A stretch of DNA of 64,000 nt from Sphaerisporangium krabiense (GCF_014200435.1 NZ_JACHBR010000001.1:4061501-4125500), one strand, 5' to 3'; positions 34,139 through 43,455 are shown, numbered from the stretch's first letter. Program-made: numbers and translations. Notes: generated from the sequence alone by a model not told the origin.

Positions 34139-34297
34139 ATGAAGCTCGAACTTTACGCCATCGACGGCGACCTCGGCATCGAGGAACTGCCGCAGGCCAA
34201 CGCGCTCGGCAGCTGGTTCTGCGCCAGCTCCGCCTCGACCGCGTCGTGCCCCGGCACCTCGGCGGCGACCGCCAGCACCGCTTCGACCTTCGGCTGA
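34139..34297 (+). CDS. RiPP precursor peptide 4
   Basis: This 52-residue precursor has a leader LELYAIDGDLGIEELPQ, nearly the same as precursor 6, ending about NALG. The core begins SWFCASSASTASCPGTS, with cysteines at 28 and 37, and ends TASTFG. A G-run (AAGGGGGGTG) serves as ribosome site. Confidence 0.87.
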   Translation: MKLELYAIDGDLGIEELPQANALGSWFCASSASTASCPGTSAATASTASTFG

Positions 34298-34339
34298 TCC
34301 ATGCCGGCACTTCACACGATCCGAAAGGGAGGTCACACG

Positions 34340-34486
34340 ATGTCTCACCACTTCGACCTGTACGCGCTGGACGTCGAACTGCCCGTCGAGCCGTTGCCGG
34401 AGGCCGCCGCACTGGGCGTGCCCATCTCGACGCTGGGGACCTTGGGGTGTCCCGCCAGCACCGTAGGCACCTGGGCCTGCCGTTAG
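34340..34486 (+). CDS. RiPP precursor peptide 5
   Basis: This 48-residue precursor is the shortest and most divergent. Its leader is FDLYALDVELPVEPLPEAAALG; the core VPISTLGTLGCPASTVGTW ends in ACR. It keeps the invariant Cys-Pro and a second Cys next to the C-terminus, is less Ser/Thr-rich and contains Leu, Ile and Trp, reminiscent in composition of goadsporin. GGGAGGT precedes the ATG. Confidence 0.87.
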   Translation: MSHHFDLYALDVELPVEPLPEAAALGVPISTLGTLGCPASTVGTWACR

Positions 34487-34573
34487 TCCCGCCAGGCGGG
34501 CACACCGCCTGAGAAGCGGCGGACGAGCCTGACACCAGGCCGGCCGCCAAATCCCCGTAGGGAGGTGACCACC

Positions 34574-34738
34574 ATGTCCGACCGGTTCGAGCTGTACGCC
34601 CTGGACCAAGACCTCGGCATCGAGGAGCTGCCGCAAGGCGACGCGCTGGGCTGTTTCGCGTGCGCGGCCACCGCGTCGACGGCGTCGTGCCCGGCGACCT
34701 CGGCGTCCAGCCTCAGCACCTCGTCGACCTACGGCTGA
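34574..34738 (+). CDS. RiPP precursor peptide 6
   Basis: This 54-residue precursor has a leader FELYALDQDLGIEELPQ, like precursor 4, ending about GDALG. The core starts CFACAATASTASCP with cysteines at 27, 30 and 39; its central 16 residues equal those of precursor 1, and it ends STSSTYG. GGGAGGTGACC precedes the ATG. It is last of the array, 87 bp after precursor 5. Confidence 0.88.
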   Translation: MSDRFELYALDQDLGIEELPQGDALGCFACAATASTASCPATSASSLSTSSTYG

Positions 34739-34831
34739 TCCCCCGGGCGAGACGCGCCGGCATCGGCCGGTCGCCGCACGGCGCCGTCCCGCCCGGAGCC
34801 GCCTGCGTGACGACGCGAAAGACGTCGCAGG

Positions 34832-34857
34832 TCGGGGCCACCTAACCATGGCCCCGA
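34832..34857 (+). terminator. Hairpin between precursor array and processing genes
   Basis: TCGGGGCCA and TGGCCCCGA form a perfect 9-bp stem with loop CCTAACCA, 94 bp after the last precursor and 110 bp before the protease gene. In peptide clusters such hairpins often act as partial terminators or 3' stabilisers that make precursor mRNA more abundant than enzyme mRNA. Confidence 0.6.
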
Positions 34858-34966
34858 TCTGCGGCGCAACTCCTCGACCGGGGGTCGCCGCACCCCACAG
34901 GCGGCGGTTCCCGGTGCCCGCACGTGCGCCGCACCACTCCATGCCCTCATCGCGGAGGATCCACCC

Positions 34967-36070
34967 GTGCCCATCGCCTCGCCGAGACTCCGCCAGGAGC
35001 TCGAGGTCATCCGCGGAATGGACGACATTCCGCTGATCTTCGACCCGGTGACCGGCAGCTACCATCGCATCACCCGCGCGGGCGAGGTGGTGCTCTCCTA
35101 TCTCGACGGCTCCCGCACCCGCGAGGAGCTGGTCGAGCTGTTCGCCGGCGACGACACCGGCCACGCGGAGAAGCTCCGCGCTCAGATCGACGGCTTTCTG
35201 GCCACGCTGGAGTCGTCCGGGCTGCTGGACGGCACCGGTCCGCCGCCGGGTGCCGGGCAGGCGGGCAGGCGCGTCAAGACCTCCCGGATGATGCCGCGCG
35301 TCGTGATCACCAGGAAGCTGCCGGTGCTCCTGGAGCCCGTGGCGGGCGTGCTGCGCCGGATGTCCGCCACCGTGCTGGTGGGCGTCTTCGCCGTGGGCGC
35401 GATCGCCGGTTTCTGCCTGGGCCTCACCACGCTGTTCACCAGGATGCCGAACCTGACGCACATCATCGGGCCGCCGTTCCTCGTGGCCGCCGCCCTGCAG
35501 TTGCTGCTGGTGCTGTGCCACGAGACCTGCCACGCCCTGGTGGCGCAGGTGCTGAAGGTGCCGGTGCGCGGGCTCGGGGTGGCGCTGCTGTTCTACTTCA
35601 TGCCGGTGGCGTACGTGGACCGCACCGACGCCTACCGGCACAAGGGCAAGGGCGGCCGGATCACGCTGGCCATGGCGGGCGTCATGTCCGACGGCTGGTG
35701 GTGCGGCGTCGTCGGCCTGGTCGCGCTGAACACGCACGGCTTCGTGCAGCAGTCGCTGGCCTTCCTGCTCGCCATGCAGCTCATGGGCCTGGTGATCAAC
35801 CTGAATCCGTTGTTGCCTTCCGACGGTTTCGTGGCGCTGGAGACCGCGTTCGGGTCGGTGGACGCCCGGGGCCGCGCGTTCACGCTGATCAAGAGCCGTC
35901 TGCTCCGGCGTGAGCCGCCGGCCTATCTGGCGGCGCTGTCGCGCGGGAAGCGGGCCGGGCTGACGCTGTACGGCGCGATCTCGGCCGCCTACACCTGCCT
36001 GGTGGCCTACGGCGCGTTCCGGGGCGTCCCGGCCGTGGTGGGGATGGCCGTCAAGGCGGTGCAGGGATGA
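34967..36070 (+). CDS. PqqD-type RRE fused to M50 membrane metalloprotease
   Basis: This 367-residue protein has an N-terminal domain (residues about 5-90: PLIFDPVTGSYHRITRAGEVVLSYLDGSRTREEL) resembling PqqD, the RiPP leader recognition element. Then follow several membrane helices with the site-2-protease motifs HETCH (about residues 185-189) and NLNPLLPSDG (about 278-287), which ligate zinc. A leader-binding domain joined to an intramembrane protease suggests it cleaves the leaders during maturation or export. The GTG start follows CGGAGGATCC. It overlaps the LanB gene by four bases. Confidence 0.85.
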   Translation: MPIASPRLRQELEVIRGMDDIPLIFDPVTGSYHRITRAGEVVLSYLDGSRTREELVELFAGDDTGHAEKLRAQIDGFLATLESSGLLDGTGPPPGAGQAGRRVKTSRMMPRVVITRKLPVLLEPVAGVLRRMSATVLVGVFAVGAIAGFCLGLTTLFTRMPNLTHIIGPPFLVAAALQLLLVLCHETCHALVAQVLKVPVRGLGVALLFYFMPVAYVDRTDAYRHKGKGGRITLAMAGVMSDGWWCGVVGLVALNTHGFVQQSLAFLLAMQLMGLVINLNPLLPSDGFVALETAFGSVDARGRAFTLIKSRLLRREPPAYLAALSRGKRAGLTLYGAISAAYTCLVAYGAFRGVPAVVGMAVKAVQG

Positions 36071-38529
36071 CCGGCGCCACCGCGGGCGGCGGGCGGCGTC
36101 CGGTCCTGTCCGGGCCGGTGATGACGCGCGTGGGCGGGGTGCCGGTCGACGCGCTGGACATCGTCGGCGAGCCGACCCGGCGGCTGCTCGCGGACGTGGC
36201 CCGCACGGGGCGGCGGCTGGCGGAACTGGCCGGCCCGCTCAACGACGCCCTGTACGCCGTGGTCCCGCGGCTGGACGACGATGTGGCGCTGCGGCGCGAG
36301 GTGCTCGCGGGCAGGCGCGCCCTGCACCGGCTGCGAACCCCGCGATGGACGCCGGAGACGATCGAGAAGGTCGTCACCCTGCTGGACGAGCCCGCCGGTG
36401 ACCTGCTGCGGACGTGGGTGCGTCTGTCGCAAGAGCGGACCGCCACGCTCGGCGAACTCTCCGTCCAGGTGGAGCACGACCGGGAGGCCGCCCTGCGGAT
36501 CCTGCGCGCCGCCCTCGACGACCCGGGCGTCATGGCATCGATGGCGATCGCCGCACCCGACTGGGTGCGGCACGGCAAGATGGAGGCGGCCACGCCGCGC
36601 ACCGTGAAGACGTTGTACTCCTACGTCTCCCGGGCCGCCGTGAAGACCAGCCCGTTCTCGGGGCTCACCACGGTGGGCGTGGCCGGGGCCAGGGCGGAGG
36701 GGCGGGCGCTGAGCCGCACCGCCGTCGCCCTGGCGATGCTCGCCGCGCAGCGTCTGGCCCGCGACCCGGCCACCGCCGCGCTGCTCCGCTACCGGGGCGC
36801 CCCCGTCCGGCCCGGCGGGCGCGACGCGCCGGGCGGGCTGTTGCTGCACGGCGAGACCGTCAATGCCGGCGGGGTGGTGTGGCGGTCGGATCGGGTGATG
36901 GAGGCCGACCACGCGGCGCCGTGGCTGGCCGGTCTTCCCGGCGGGGACCTCACGCTGGCGACGGTGCTGGACCACCTGGGCGGGGCCGATCCGTTCGCCC
37001 GGTTCCGCCGCCTGCTGGACGCCGGCGTGCTGACGATCGTGCAGCCGTGGCGGCAGGGCGAGGATCCGCTGGCCGTGCTGGCCACGCTCATGGACGGCGT
37101 TCCCGCCGGCCCGATCGGCGCGGACGAGCTGCGCGCCGCCCACACGCGCGGGGCACAGGCCAATCGGGCGAGCGCGAAGGAAAGGCTGGCGGCGCTGGCG
37201 GACCTGGACCGGTTCGCCCGCGCCTGGGCGCGGCCCTCCCACGGCAGACCCGCCCCGTCGGCGTTGCTGTACGAGGACCGCGAGGCCGATGGCGACCTGC
37301 CCGACGTCACCGCGCACGAGCCGGTCGCGGAGGACCTGCGGGCGCTGGGCGAGAGGATGCGGCCCGCCATCTTCCGATCTCACGTCTACGACCTGCTGGT
37401 GGACTCCTTCGTCGCCGAGTTCGGGGCGGGCGGGGTGTGCGATGATCCGCTGGGATTCCTCCTGCGGCTGTCGATCGAGCGTGACGCCAACCCGCCGCTG
37501 GACGCCGCGATCGCCGCCGACCTCACCCGCCGCGGTGACCCGGGGGAGCGGGCCTGGCTCCCGGTGGGGCCCACCAGCGCCCCGCCGTCCGCCGCGGTGC
37601 TGTTCCAGCTCGCCGCCGACGGCCACGACAGCGTGGCACGCGGAAACCACCGGTTGGTGGTCAACCAGTTCAGCGCGGGCGGCGGCGGCCTGTTCAGCCG
37701 GTTCACCGGCCTGCTGGGAGAAGGGTTCCGGGACCGGCTGCGCGAGCACGTCATCGCCACGCGGCCGGGTGTGGCGTGCCGGGAGTTCGTGGTCTGGAGT
37801 GACTGCAACACCGCCCAGGCCATGTGCGGCGGGTTGTTGCCGCCACTGCTGCTTCCGGGCGAACCGGCCGCCGAGCACGCGATCACGCTGGATGACACCC
37901 GCCTGGTGCACGACGCGGCGACGGACACCCTGTCGCTGGTGGACCTGGCCGGCGAGCCGATCGGCCTGGCGTACCTGGGGCTGGTCCCGCAGCACACGCT
38001 GCAGTCCTATGTGCGGCTGCTGGCGGTGCTGGCCGACCCGTGGGTGAACGGCTCCTCCGATTCCGACTACACGATGACCCGGATGCCGGAGCTGATGGCG
38101 GGATGCCACCCCGAGCAGGTGGTCGCGCTGCCGCGGGTGAGCGAGGGGCGGCTGGTGCTGCGGCGTGCCTCCTGGCTCGCGCCGGTCGCCTCGCTGCCGC
38201 TGCCCCGGGCGGGTGAGTCGGACGCGGATCTGGTGGTGCGGATGGACGCCTTCCGCCGCGCGCACGGAATGCCGGAGGAGGTGTTCGTCCACCAGGTGGG
38301 CGGCCAGGGCTTCTACAGCGCCGCGCACCGCAAGCCGCTGTGGGCCTCGTGGGTCTCTCCGACCTCCGGCGCGGTGCTCGCCGGGTGGCTGGACGCCGCC
38401 ACCACGCACGTCCGGATCACCGAGGCGCTGCCGGACCGCCGGATGCAGCCGCAGCGAGACGACCAGGGGAGACGGCGGGCGAGCGAGCACGCGGCGGTCC
38501 TGGTCTGGCCCAAGGAGCACACCCCATGA
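36067..38529 (+). CDS. LanB-type dehydratase, glutamylation part
   Basis: This 820-residue lantibiotic-dehydratase N-terminal (glutamylation) family protein contains the family segments SYVSRAAVKTSPFSGLTTVG and NHRLVVNQFSAGGGGLFSRF. It lacks the C-terminal elimination domain, which is encoded by the next gene. Such split LanBs (as in goadsporin and thiopeptide pathways) use glutamyl-tRNA to glutamylate Ser/Thr of the core. It overlaps the genes on both sides by four bases, so the protease, dehydratase and eliminase are translated together. Confidence 0.9.
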   Translation: MTGATAGGGRRPVLSGPVMTRVGGVPVDALDIVGEPTRRLLADVARTGRRLAELAGPLNDALYAVVPRLDDDVALRREVLAGRRALHRLRTPRWTPETIEKVVTLLDEPAGDLLRTWVRLSQERTATLGELSVQVEHDREAALRILRAALDDPGVMASMAIAAPDWVRHGKMEAATPRTVKTLYSYVSRAAVKTSPFSGLTTVGVAGARAEGRALSRTAVALAMLAAQRLARDPATAALLRYRGAPVRPGGRDAPGGLLLHGETVNAGGVVWRSDRVMEADHAAPWLAGLPGGDLTLATVLDHLGGADPFARFRRLLDAGVLTIVQPWRQGEDPLAVLATLMDGVPAGPIGADELRAAHTRGAQANRASAKERLAALADLDRFARAWARPSHGRPAPSALLYEDREADGDLPDVTAHEPVAEDLRALGERMRPAIFRSHVYDLLVDSFVAEFGAGGVCDDPLGFLLRLSIERDANPPLDAAIAADLTRRGDPGERAWLPVGPTSAPPSAAVLFQLAADGHDSVARGNHRLVVNQFSAGGGGLFSRFTGLLGEGFRDRLREHVIATRPGVACREFVVWSDCNTAQAMCGGLLPPLLLPGEPAAEHAITLDDTRLVHDAATDTLSLVDLAGEPIGLAYLGLVPQHTLQSYVRLLAVLADPWVNGSSDSDYTMTRMPELMAGCHPEQVVALPRVSEGRLVLRRASWLAPVASLPLPRAGESDADLVVRMDAFRRAHGMPEEVFVHQVGGQGFYSAAHRKPLWASWVSPTSGAVLAGWLDAATTHVRITEALPDRRMQPQRDDQGRRRASEHAAVLVWPKEHTP

Positions 38530-39371
38530 GCGCACGTCAGGACTGGTGGTACGTCCGCGCCTATCCCGGCGACGCGACGCTGATGGACCGGGCGGCCGAG
38601 ACGCTGCTGCCGTGGCTGCGCGATCTGGCGGCCCGCGAGGGGGCCGACCGGTGGTTCTTCGTCCGCTATTGGGATCTCACCGGCCACCACCTGCGGCTGC
38701 GGCTGCGGCTCGGCGCCGATGCCGCCGACCGGCTGCACGGCCGCCTGGACGACGTGGTGGGCCTGCTGCGAGGTCTCCCGGCCGCCGGGGAGGCCCGGCG
38801 GCTGGTGACGGGCGCGGCGCCGATGGGGACGGGCGGCGCCAGGCACGCCACGACCTGCCTGTACGCGCCGGAGCTGGCCAAGTACGGCGGCACGCGCGGG
38901 GTCGGCCTGGCCGAGGAGCTGTTCACCGCGTCCAGCGCGTGGATCGCCGGTAACTCCCTCATCGGCTTCGACCAGCCGGGCGCGCGGGCGCGGCTGGCGG
39001 TGACGTTCATGCGAGGGCTGATCGAGGCCGCGCTGCCCGCGGCCGGGCACCAGGAGTTCTGGGCGGCGCACCGCCGCCAGTGGGGCGGTCAGCTGCGCGT
39101 GCTGGTGCGCACCCAGCCGGAGCTGAACGCCTTGCTGGGCCGGGTGGCCGACGGCGTCGCGCAGGCCGAGGACGTCACCGGCCGGCTGCGGCACGGCCTG
39201 GACGAGCACGTCGGGCAGGTGGTGGCGGCGCTCGACCGGGCCGAGAGGGAGGACAACCCGGTGCCCCGGCCGGTGCTGCTCCTGCACTACCTGCACATGG
39301 AGATGAACCGCTGGGGGTTCGTCCCCGCCGAGGAGTGCGGCCTCGGCGTCCTCGCCGCCTCCACTGGCTGA
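38526..39371 (+). CDS. SpaB_C-domain protein (glutamate elimination)
   Basis: This 281-residue 'thiopeptide-type bacteriocin biosynthesis' protein has WWYVRAYPGDATLMDRAAETLLPWL at its start, then WFFVRYWDLTGHHLRLRL and LLHYLHMEMNRWGF at the end, as in the SpaB_C family. Members either eliminate glutamate to give dehydroalanine/dehydrobutyrine or perform pyridine-forming cyclisation in thiopeptides. As the only such gene here, paired with a LanB that needs an eliminase, elimination is the simpler assignment. Confidence 0.85.
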   Translation: MSARQDWWYVRAYPGDATLMDRAAETLLPWLRDLAAREGADRWFFVRYWDLTGHHLRLRLRLGADAADRLHGRLDDVVGLLRGLPAAGEARRLVTGAAPMGTGGARHATTCLYAPELAKYGGTRGVGLAEELFTASSAWIAGNSLIGFDQPGARARLAVTFMRGLIEAALPAAGHQEFWAAHRRQWGGQLRVLVRTQPELNALLGRVADGVAQAEDVTGRLRHGLDEHVGQVVAALDRAEREDNPVPRPVLLLHYLHMEMNRWGFVPAEECGLGVLAASTG

Positions 39372-39381
39372 ATTCCGCTCC

Positions 39382-39419
39382 GGCAAGTAGTTGCCGCTTT
39401 GGAAAGTACTTGTCAGAAT
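39382..39419 (+). promoter_or_regulatory. Exporter promoter with two operator-like repeats
   Basis: TTGCCG (39391-39396), a 17-bp spacer and CAGAAT (39414-39419) make a good promoter. Two related elements, CAAGTAGTTG (39384-39393) and AAAGTACTTG (39403-39412), start 19 bp apart; the second has the perfect core AAGTACTT and the first sits inside GGCAA-GTAG-TTGCC. The exporter operon can therefore be controlled apart from the biosynthetic genes, perhaps by its own last gene. Confidence 0.65.
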
Positions 39420-39465
39420 GGAACACGGTAAGCGTTCCCTGACGTGAAGAGCCGGGAGGAAACCC

Positions 39466-40418
<953 letters not shown>

Positions 40419-40419
<1 letters not shown>

Positions 40420-41183
40420 TGTCCGTCGTGACGCGTGAACTGATCGGATTGCACCGCCGCGAGCTGATGCGCGACAAGCGCTACTTCTGGTTCGCCCTGT
40501 TCTTTCCGTTCGGCATGATGGCCATCTTCCTGGCGATCGGCAGGCTCATGCCCAGAACGGAGGGCGCCCCGAACTTCCTCCAGCTCCTCACCCCGATGGC
40601 GCTGTTCCTGGCGGTCACCTCCACCTCGCTCATCGTCACCTCAGGGTCGCTGGCGAACATGCGCGCCAAGGGCGCGCTGCGGTTGCTGGGCACCACCCCG
40701 GTCGGCCGCGGACGCCTGCTGGCCACCCACATGGTGGTGCGGATCGGCATGCTCCTCGTCCAGGCCGCGGCCCTGCTGGCGATCGCCACCGTGGCCGCCG
40801 ACCTGGACCCGGGGCGCGTCCCGGTCCTGTTCGGCGTCACCTTGCTGGGAATGGTCATGTTCGGCGGGATCGGCTACCTGATCGGCGGCCGGATGAACTC
40901 GCCGGACGCGGCGACGAACGTCGGCAACGTGGTCCAGCTGGCCGCCCTGTTCCTGTCCGGCCTGGCCTTCCCGCTCTCGTTGATGCCCGACGCCGTGGCG
41001 AGCGTGTTGCGCATGCTGCCGACGACGTTCTTCGCCGACCTTCTGCTCGGCCAGATGCCCGGCGCGTCCCCTTATCATCCATCGTGGCTGTCGATCGTCG
41101 TGGTCGTCGGGACCGGCCTGCTCGCCGCCGCGGTCGCGATCGGCACCTTCAAATGGGACCAGGGGGAGGGACGCCGCGCATGA
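40419..41183 (+). CDS. ABC-2 type permease
   Basis: This 254-residue ABC-2 permease has six hydrophobic helices and the LRLLGTTPVGRGRLLATH and NVVQLAALFLSGLAFPLSLMPD segments usual for DrrB-like exporters. ATG 40419 overlaps the ATPase stop (CGTGATG). It is the membrane channel of the cluster exporter. Confidence 0.9.
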
Positions 41184-41608
41184 GCGAGGACGGCAACGCC
41201 CGGGAGTCGCTGGACCAGGCCGCCTACCTGGCCGGCCGGCTGCGCGCGCAGGGCCGCTGGCACCTGTGGGGCATCGCCCTGCTCGGTGTGATCGTCTTCG
41301 TGGCGATCCTCGCCAGCGGCATGCTGCTGGAGCAGCCCGCCCAGCTGTCGGGGTTCATGGTGGCGCTGGTCGCCATGATGCTGATGGTGATCTACACCAG
41401 CACCCGCCGGGTGATCCCGCGCCACCACAAGATCCTTTATTCGGTCGCCTTCCCCCTCGGCGCGCTGTTGATGGCCCTGACCACGACGCTGGGGCCGGTG
41501 CTCTTCCCGCACGTGCTGTGGTGGTGGACGGCCGGCGCGACCGCCTCGACCCTGCCGTACTGGGCCGTCATCGTCGCCAACCGGGTCACCGGCGACCGGG
41601 CCGGATGA
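41180..41608 (+). CDS. Small four-helix membrane protein
   Basis: This 142-residue protein has a short soluble N-terminus and four hydrophobic helices (WGIALLGVIVFVAILASGMLL, SGFMVALVAMMLMVIY, ILYSVAFPLGALLMALTTTL, LWWWTAGATASTLPYWAVIVA). No family is recognised with certainty. It is co-translated (ATGA overlaps) between the exporter permease and a small regulator; membrane/regulator pairs of this size accompany DrrAB-like exporters in actinobacteria and may sense or protect the membrane. Confidence 0.75.
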   Translation: MSEDGNARESLDQAAYLAGRLRAQGRWHLWGIALLGVIVFVAILASGMLLEQPAQLSGFMVALVAMMLMVIYTSTRRVIPRHHKILYSVAFPLGALLMALTTTLGPVLFPHVLWWWTAGATASTLPYWAVIVANRVTGDRAG

Positions 41609-41904
41609 TGATCCACCCCCGCAAGGACCTCGACCCGGTCATCCACGCGCCGGTGCGGTTCTCCATCATGGCGGCGCTGGCGGCGGTGGACGAGGTGGAC
41701 TTCAAGACCCTCGCCGAGGCGATCGAGGTGTCGGACTCGGTGCTGTCCAAGCAGCTGTCGGTGCTGACCGACGCCGGGTACGTCAAGCCGCGCAAGATGT
41801 TCGTCGGCAAGTTCCCCCGCACCTACGCCGCGCTCACCGGCGCGGGCCGCACGGCCTGGACCCAGCACCTGACGGCCCTGCGGGAGATCGCGGGAGACCT
41901 CTGA
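41605..41904 (+). CDS. Small winged-helix regulator of exporter operon
   Basis: This 99-residue protein is a single winged helix (HAPVRFSIMAALAAVDEVDFKTLAEAIEVSDSVLSKQLSVLTDAGYV) of the MarR/ArsR-like 'transcriptional regulator' family common beside ABC exporters. It is last in the exporter operon with a four-base overlap. It may bind the repeats at 39384-39412 and autoregulate the operon. Confidence 0.85.
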   Translation: MMIHPRKDLDPVIHAPVRFSIMAALAAVDEVDFKTLAEAIEVSDSVLSKQLSVLTDAGYVKPRKMFVGKFPRTYAALTGAGRTAWTQHLTALREIAGDL

Positions 41905-42008
41905 CCCCCTGCGCCGGCCGGGGAGCGGTCGGGTCCACGGGCCGGGCGCGCACTCGACACCCTGCCTCGCGGATGGCTGCGGATCGGCGGCCGGTTCGTG
42001 ATGCTTCT

Positions 42009-43172
42009 CTAGTCCTTGGGCCAGTGGCCCGCGAGGCGGGCGATGCGCAGGCCCGCGTGCAGGTCCAGGCGGAGCGCGCTGTCGGTGATGTCGTAGCCGA
42101 CGATCTCCCTGATGCGGTCCAGCCGGTAATAGAGCGTGCTGCGGTGGACGCTCAGCCGCCGGGCCGTGCCCTGGATCTCGCCGCCGCACTCCAGGTACGC
42201 CTCCAGCGTCCCCGCCAGCTCGACCCCGTGCGGCGACGCCAGGAGCCGCTGCACCGCGACCGGAAAGTCCTCCCGGGTCAGCCGTTCCAGCGGTAGCTGC
42301 AGCAGCAGCCGGTCGAGCCCGAGATCCGCCCAGAAGACCCGTTTCCCGTACCGCTGTGGGTCGAGCCGGGAGGCCCGGCAGGCGAGCCGTGCCTCCCGAT
42401 AGGAGTCGACGGCCCCCGCCAGCGTCGGCTTCACGCTGCCCACCCCGGCGACGATGTCCTGCAGCCGAGGCCCGAAGAGCGCCCGATCGAGCCTCTCCCG
42501 ATTGACCGGACGCGGAAAGAGAACGACCCCGTCGAGCCCGAGCACGGCTCCGGCGATTTTCACGGTCGTGGCCCGCGCGGTGAATTCGAGAGTCGCTTCC
42601 ACGGCCAGCCGGGTGAGCGATCTCGGAAGCGTGTCCGGAGCCTGGCAGACGAGCACGGAATAGTGTTCGACGTCCTCGATGAGCCCTTCGCTCACCAGGG
42701 TTTCCGCGGCCTGCCGCCGCCCCGCCGGCGAATCCCCGAGAAGCGCGGAGAGGAGCAGCTTGGAATGCTCCGTACGGTGCCTGAGGTCGGAGATCCGCAG
42801 CGCCATCAATACTCCGATCTCGGTGGCCGCGGATTCGAGCGCACTCAGATCGTCCGCCGTCGGCTCCCGATCTTCGACGTGGTAGACATAGCCCACCAAC
42901 TGCCTTTCATGCCGGAGCGGCAGAACCACGCGCGCCCCGTTCTCCCCGTCGTCCCCGAGCCGCACCGGACGCGTGGCGGCCCACAGGTTGTGCTCCTTCA
43001 CCAGGGCGTCCGTCAGGGGGCTCGCCGACTCCGCGAGCAGCTGGGCGAGGCGCCCCCGGCGTGTGGCGTTGTCATGGATGCTGTACGCCACCGGCTTCAG
43101 GTCGCGGTCGAGCACCACCAGCGCGACGCCCAGGCGGTCGGCCAGATCCTGGAGCTTGTCATCGAGGCTCAT
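42009..43172 (-). CDS. PucR/CdaR-type transcriptional regulator
   Basis: This 387-residue regulator ends with the PucR C-terminal helix-turn-helix (GGEIQGTARRLSVHRSTLYYRLDRIREIVG); the N-terminal 170 residues are GAF-like. PucR members in actinobacteria control catabolic genes. ATG 43172 fits the family start. It is divergent from the aromatic-degradation operon that begins at 43456 and so probably controls it. It does not belong to the RiPP cluster by function. Confidence 0.87.
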   Translation of the reverse strand: MSLDDKLQDLADRLGVALVVLDRDLKPVAYSIHDNATRRGRLAQLLAESASPLTDALVKEHNLWAATRPVRLGDDGENGARVVLPLRHERQLVGYVYHVEDREPTADDLSALESAATEIGVLMALRISDLRHRTEHSKLLLSALLGDSPAGRRQAAETLVSEGLIEDVEHYSVLVCQAPDTLPRSLTRLAVEATLEFTARATTVKIAGAVLGLDGVVLFPRPVNRERLDRALFGPRLQDIVAGVGSVKPTLAGAVDSYREARLACRASRLDPQRYGKRVFWADLGLDRLLLQLPLERLTREDFPVAVQRLLASPHGVELAGTLEAYLECGGEIQGTARRLSVHRSTLYYRLDRIREIVGYDITDSALRLDLHAGLRIARLAGHWPKD

Positions 43173-43455
43173 CGGCGGTCCTCTCCCTCCGACATATGGT
43201 CTGATCACCGCCGGTGAATCGGCGACAGATCGTCCGAAGCGCGTCCGCGTGCCGCCCATCTACGGTTACCGATATAGCACATCGACGCAACGTGCGGAGT
43301 GAGGGCGGTAACGCCGTCGCCGCGCCCCCCGGCCACGGTCGACCCCCGCCGCCTGGGCGATACGGCGAATACTCACATCCGCTGATCACGCCTGCGCGAA
43401 CACTCGGCCCACGCTGAGCGGATTCCATGCAGGATTGGGAAGGAAACTGATTCAC
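43173..43455. promoter_or_regulatory. Divergent control region, PucR gene and aromatic operon
   Basis: This 283-bp intergenic region lies between the divergent regulator and operon. A short dyad CGCCG-GTGAAT-CGGCG lies near 43207-43224, and AT-richer patches at 43185-43205 and 43262-43285 could be promoters. No unambiguous operator or hairpin is seen. Confidence 0.4.

Noticed and set aside
33560-34738. The six precursor genes as a CRISPR-like or simple repeat array
   Set aside because: The units are open frames with ribosome sites, variable in length and sequence; the similarity is at protein level.
36067-39371. Assignment of the RiPP cluster as a true thiopeptide
   Set aside because: Only one SpaB_C protein is present and it is needed as eliminase; the cores lack the N-terminal Ser plus later multi-Ser/Cys pattern typical of pyridine formation. 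Not excluded, only less likely.
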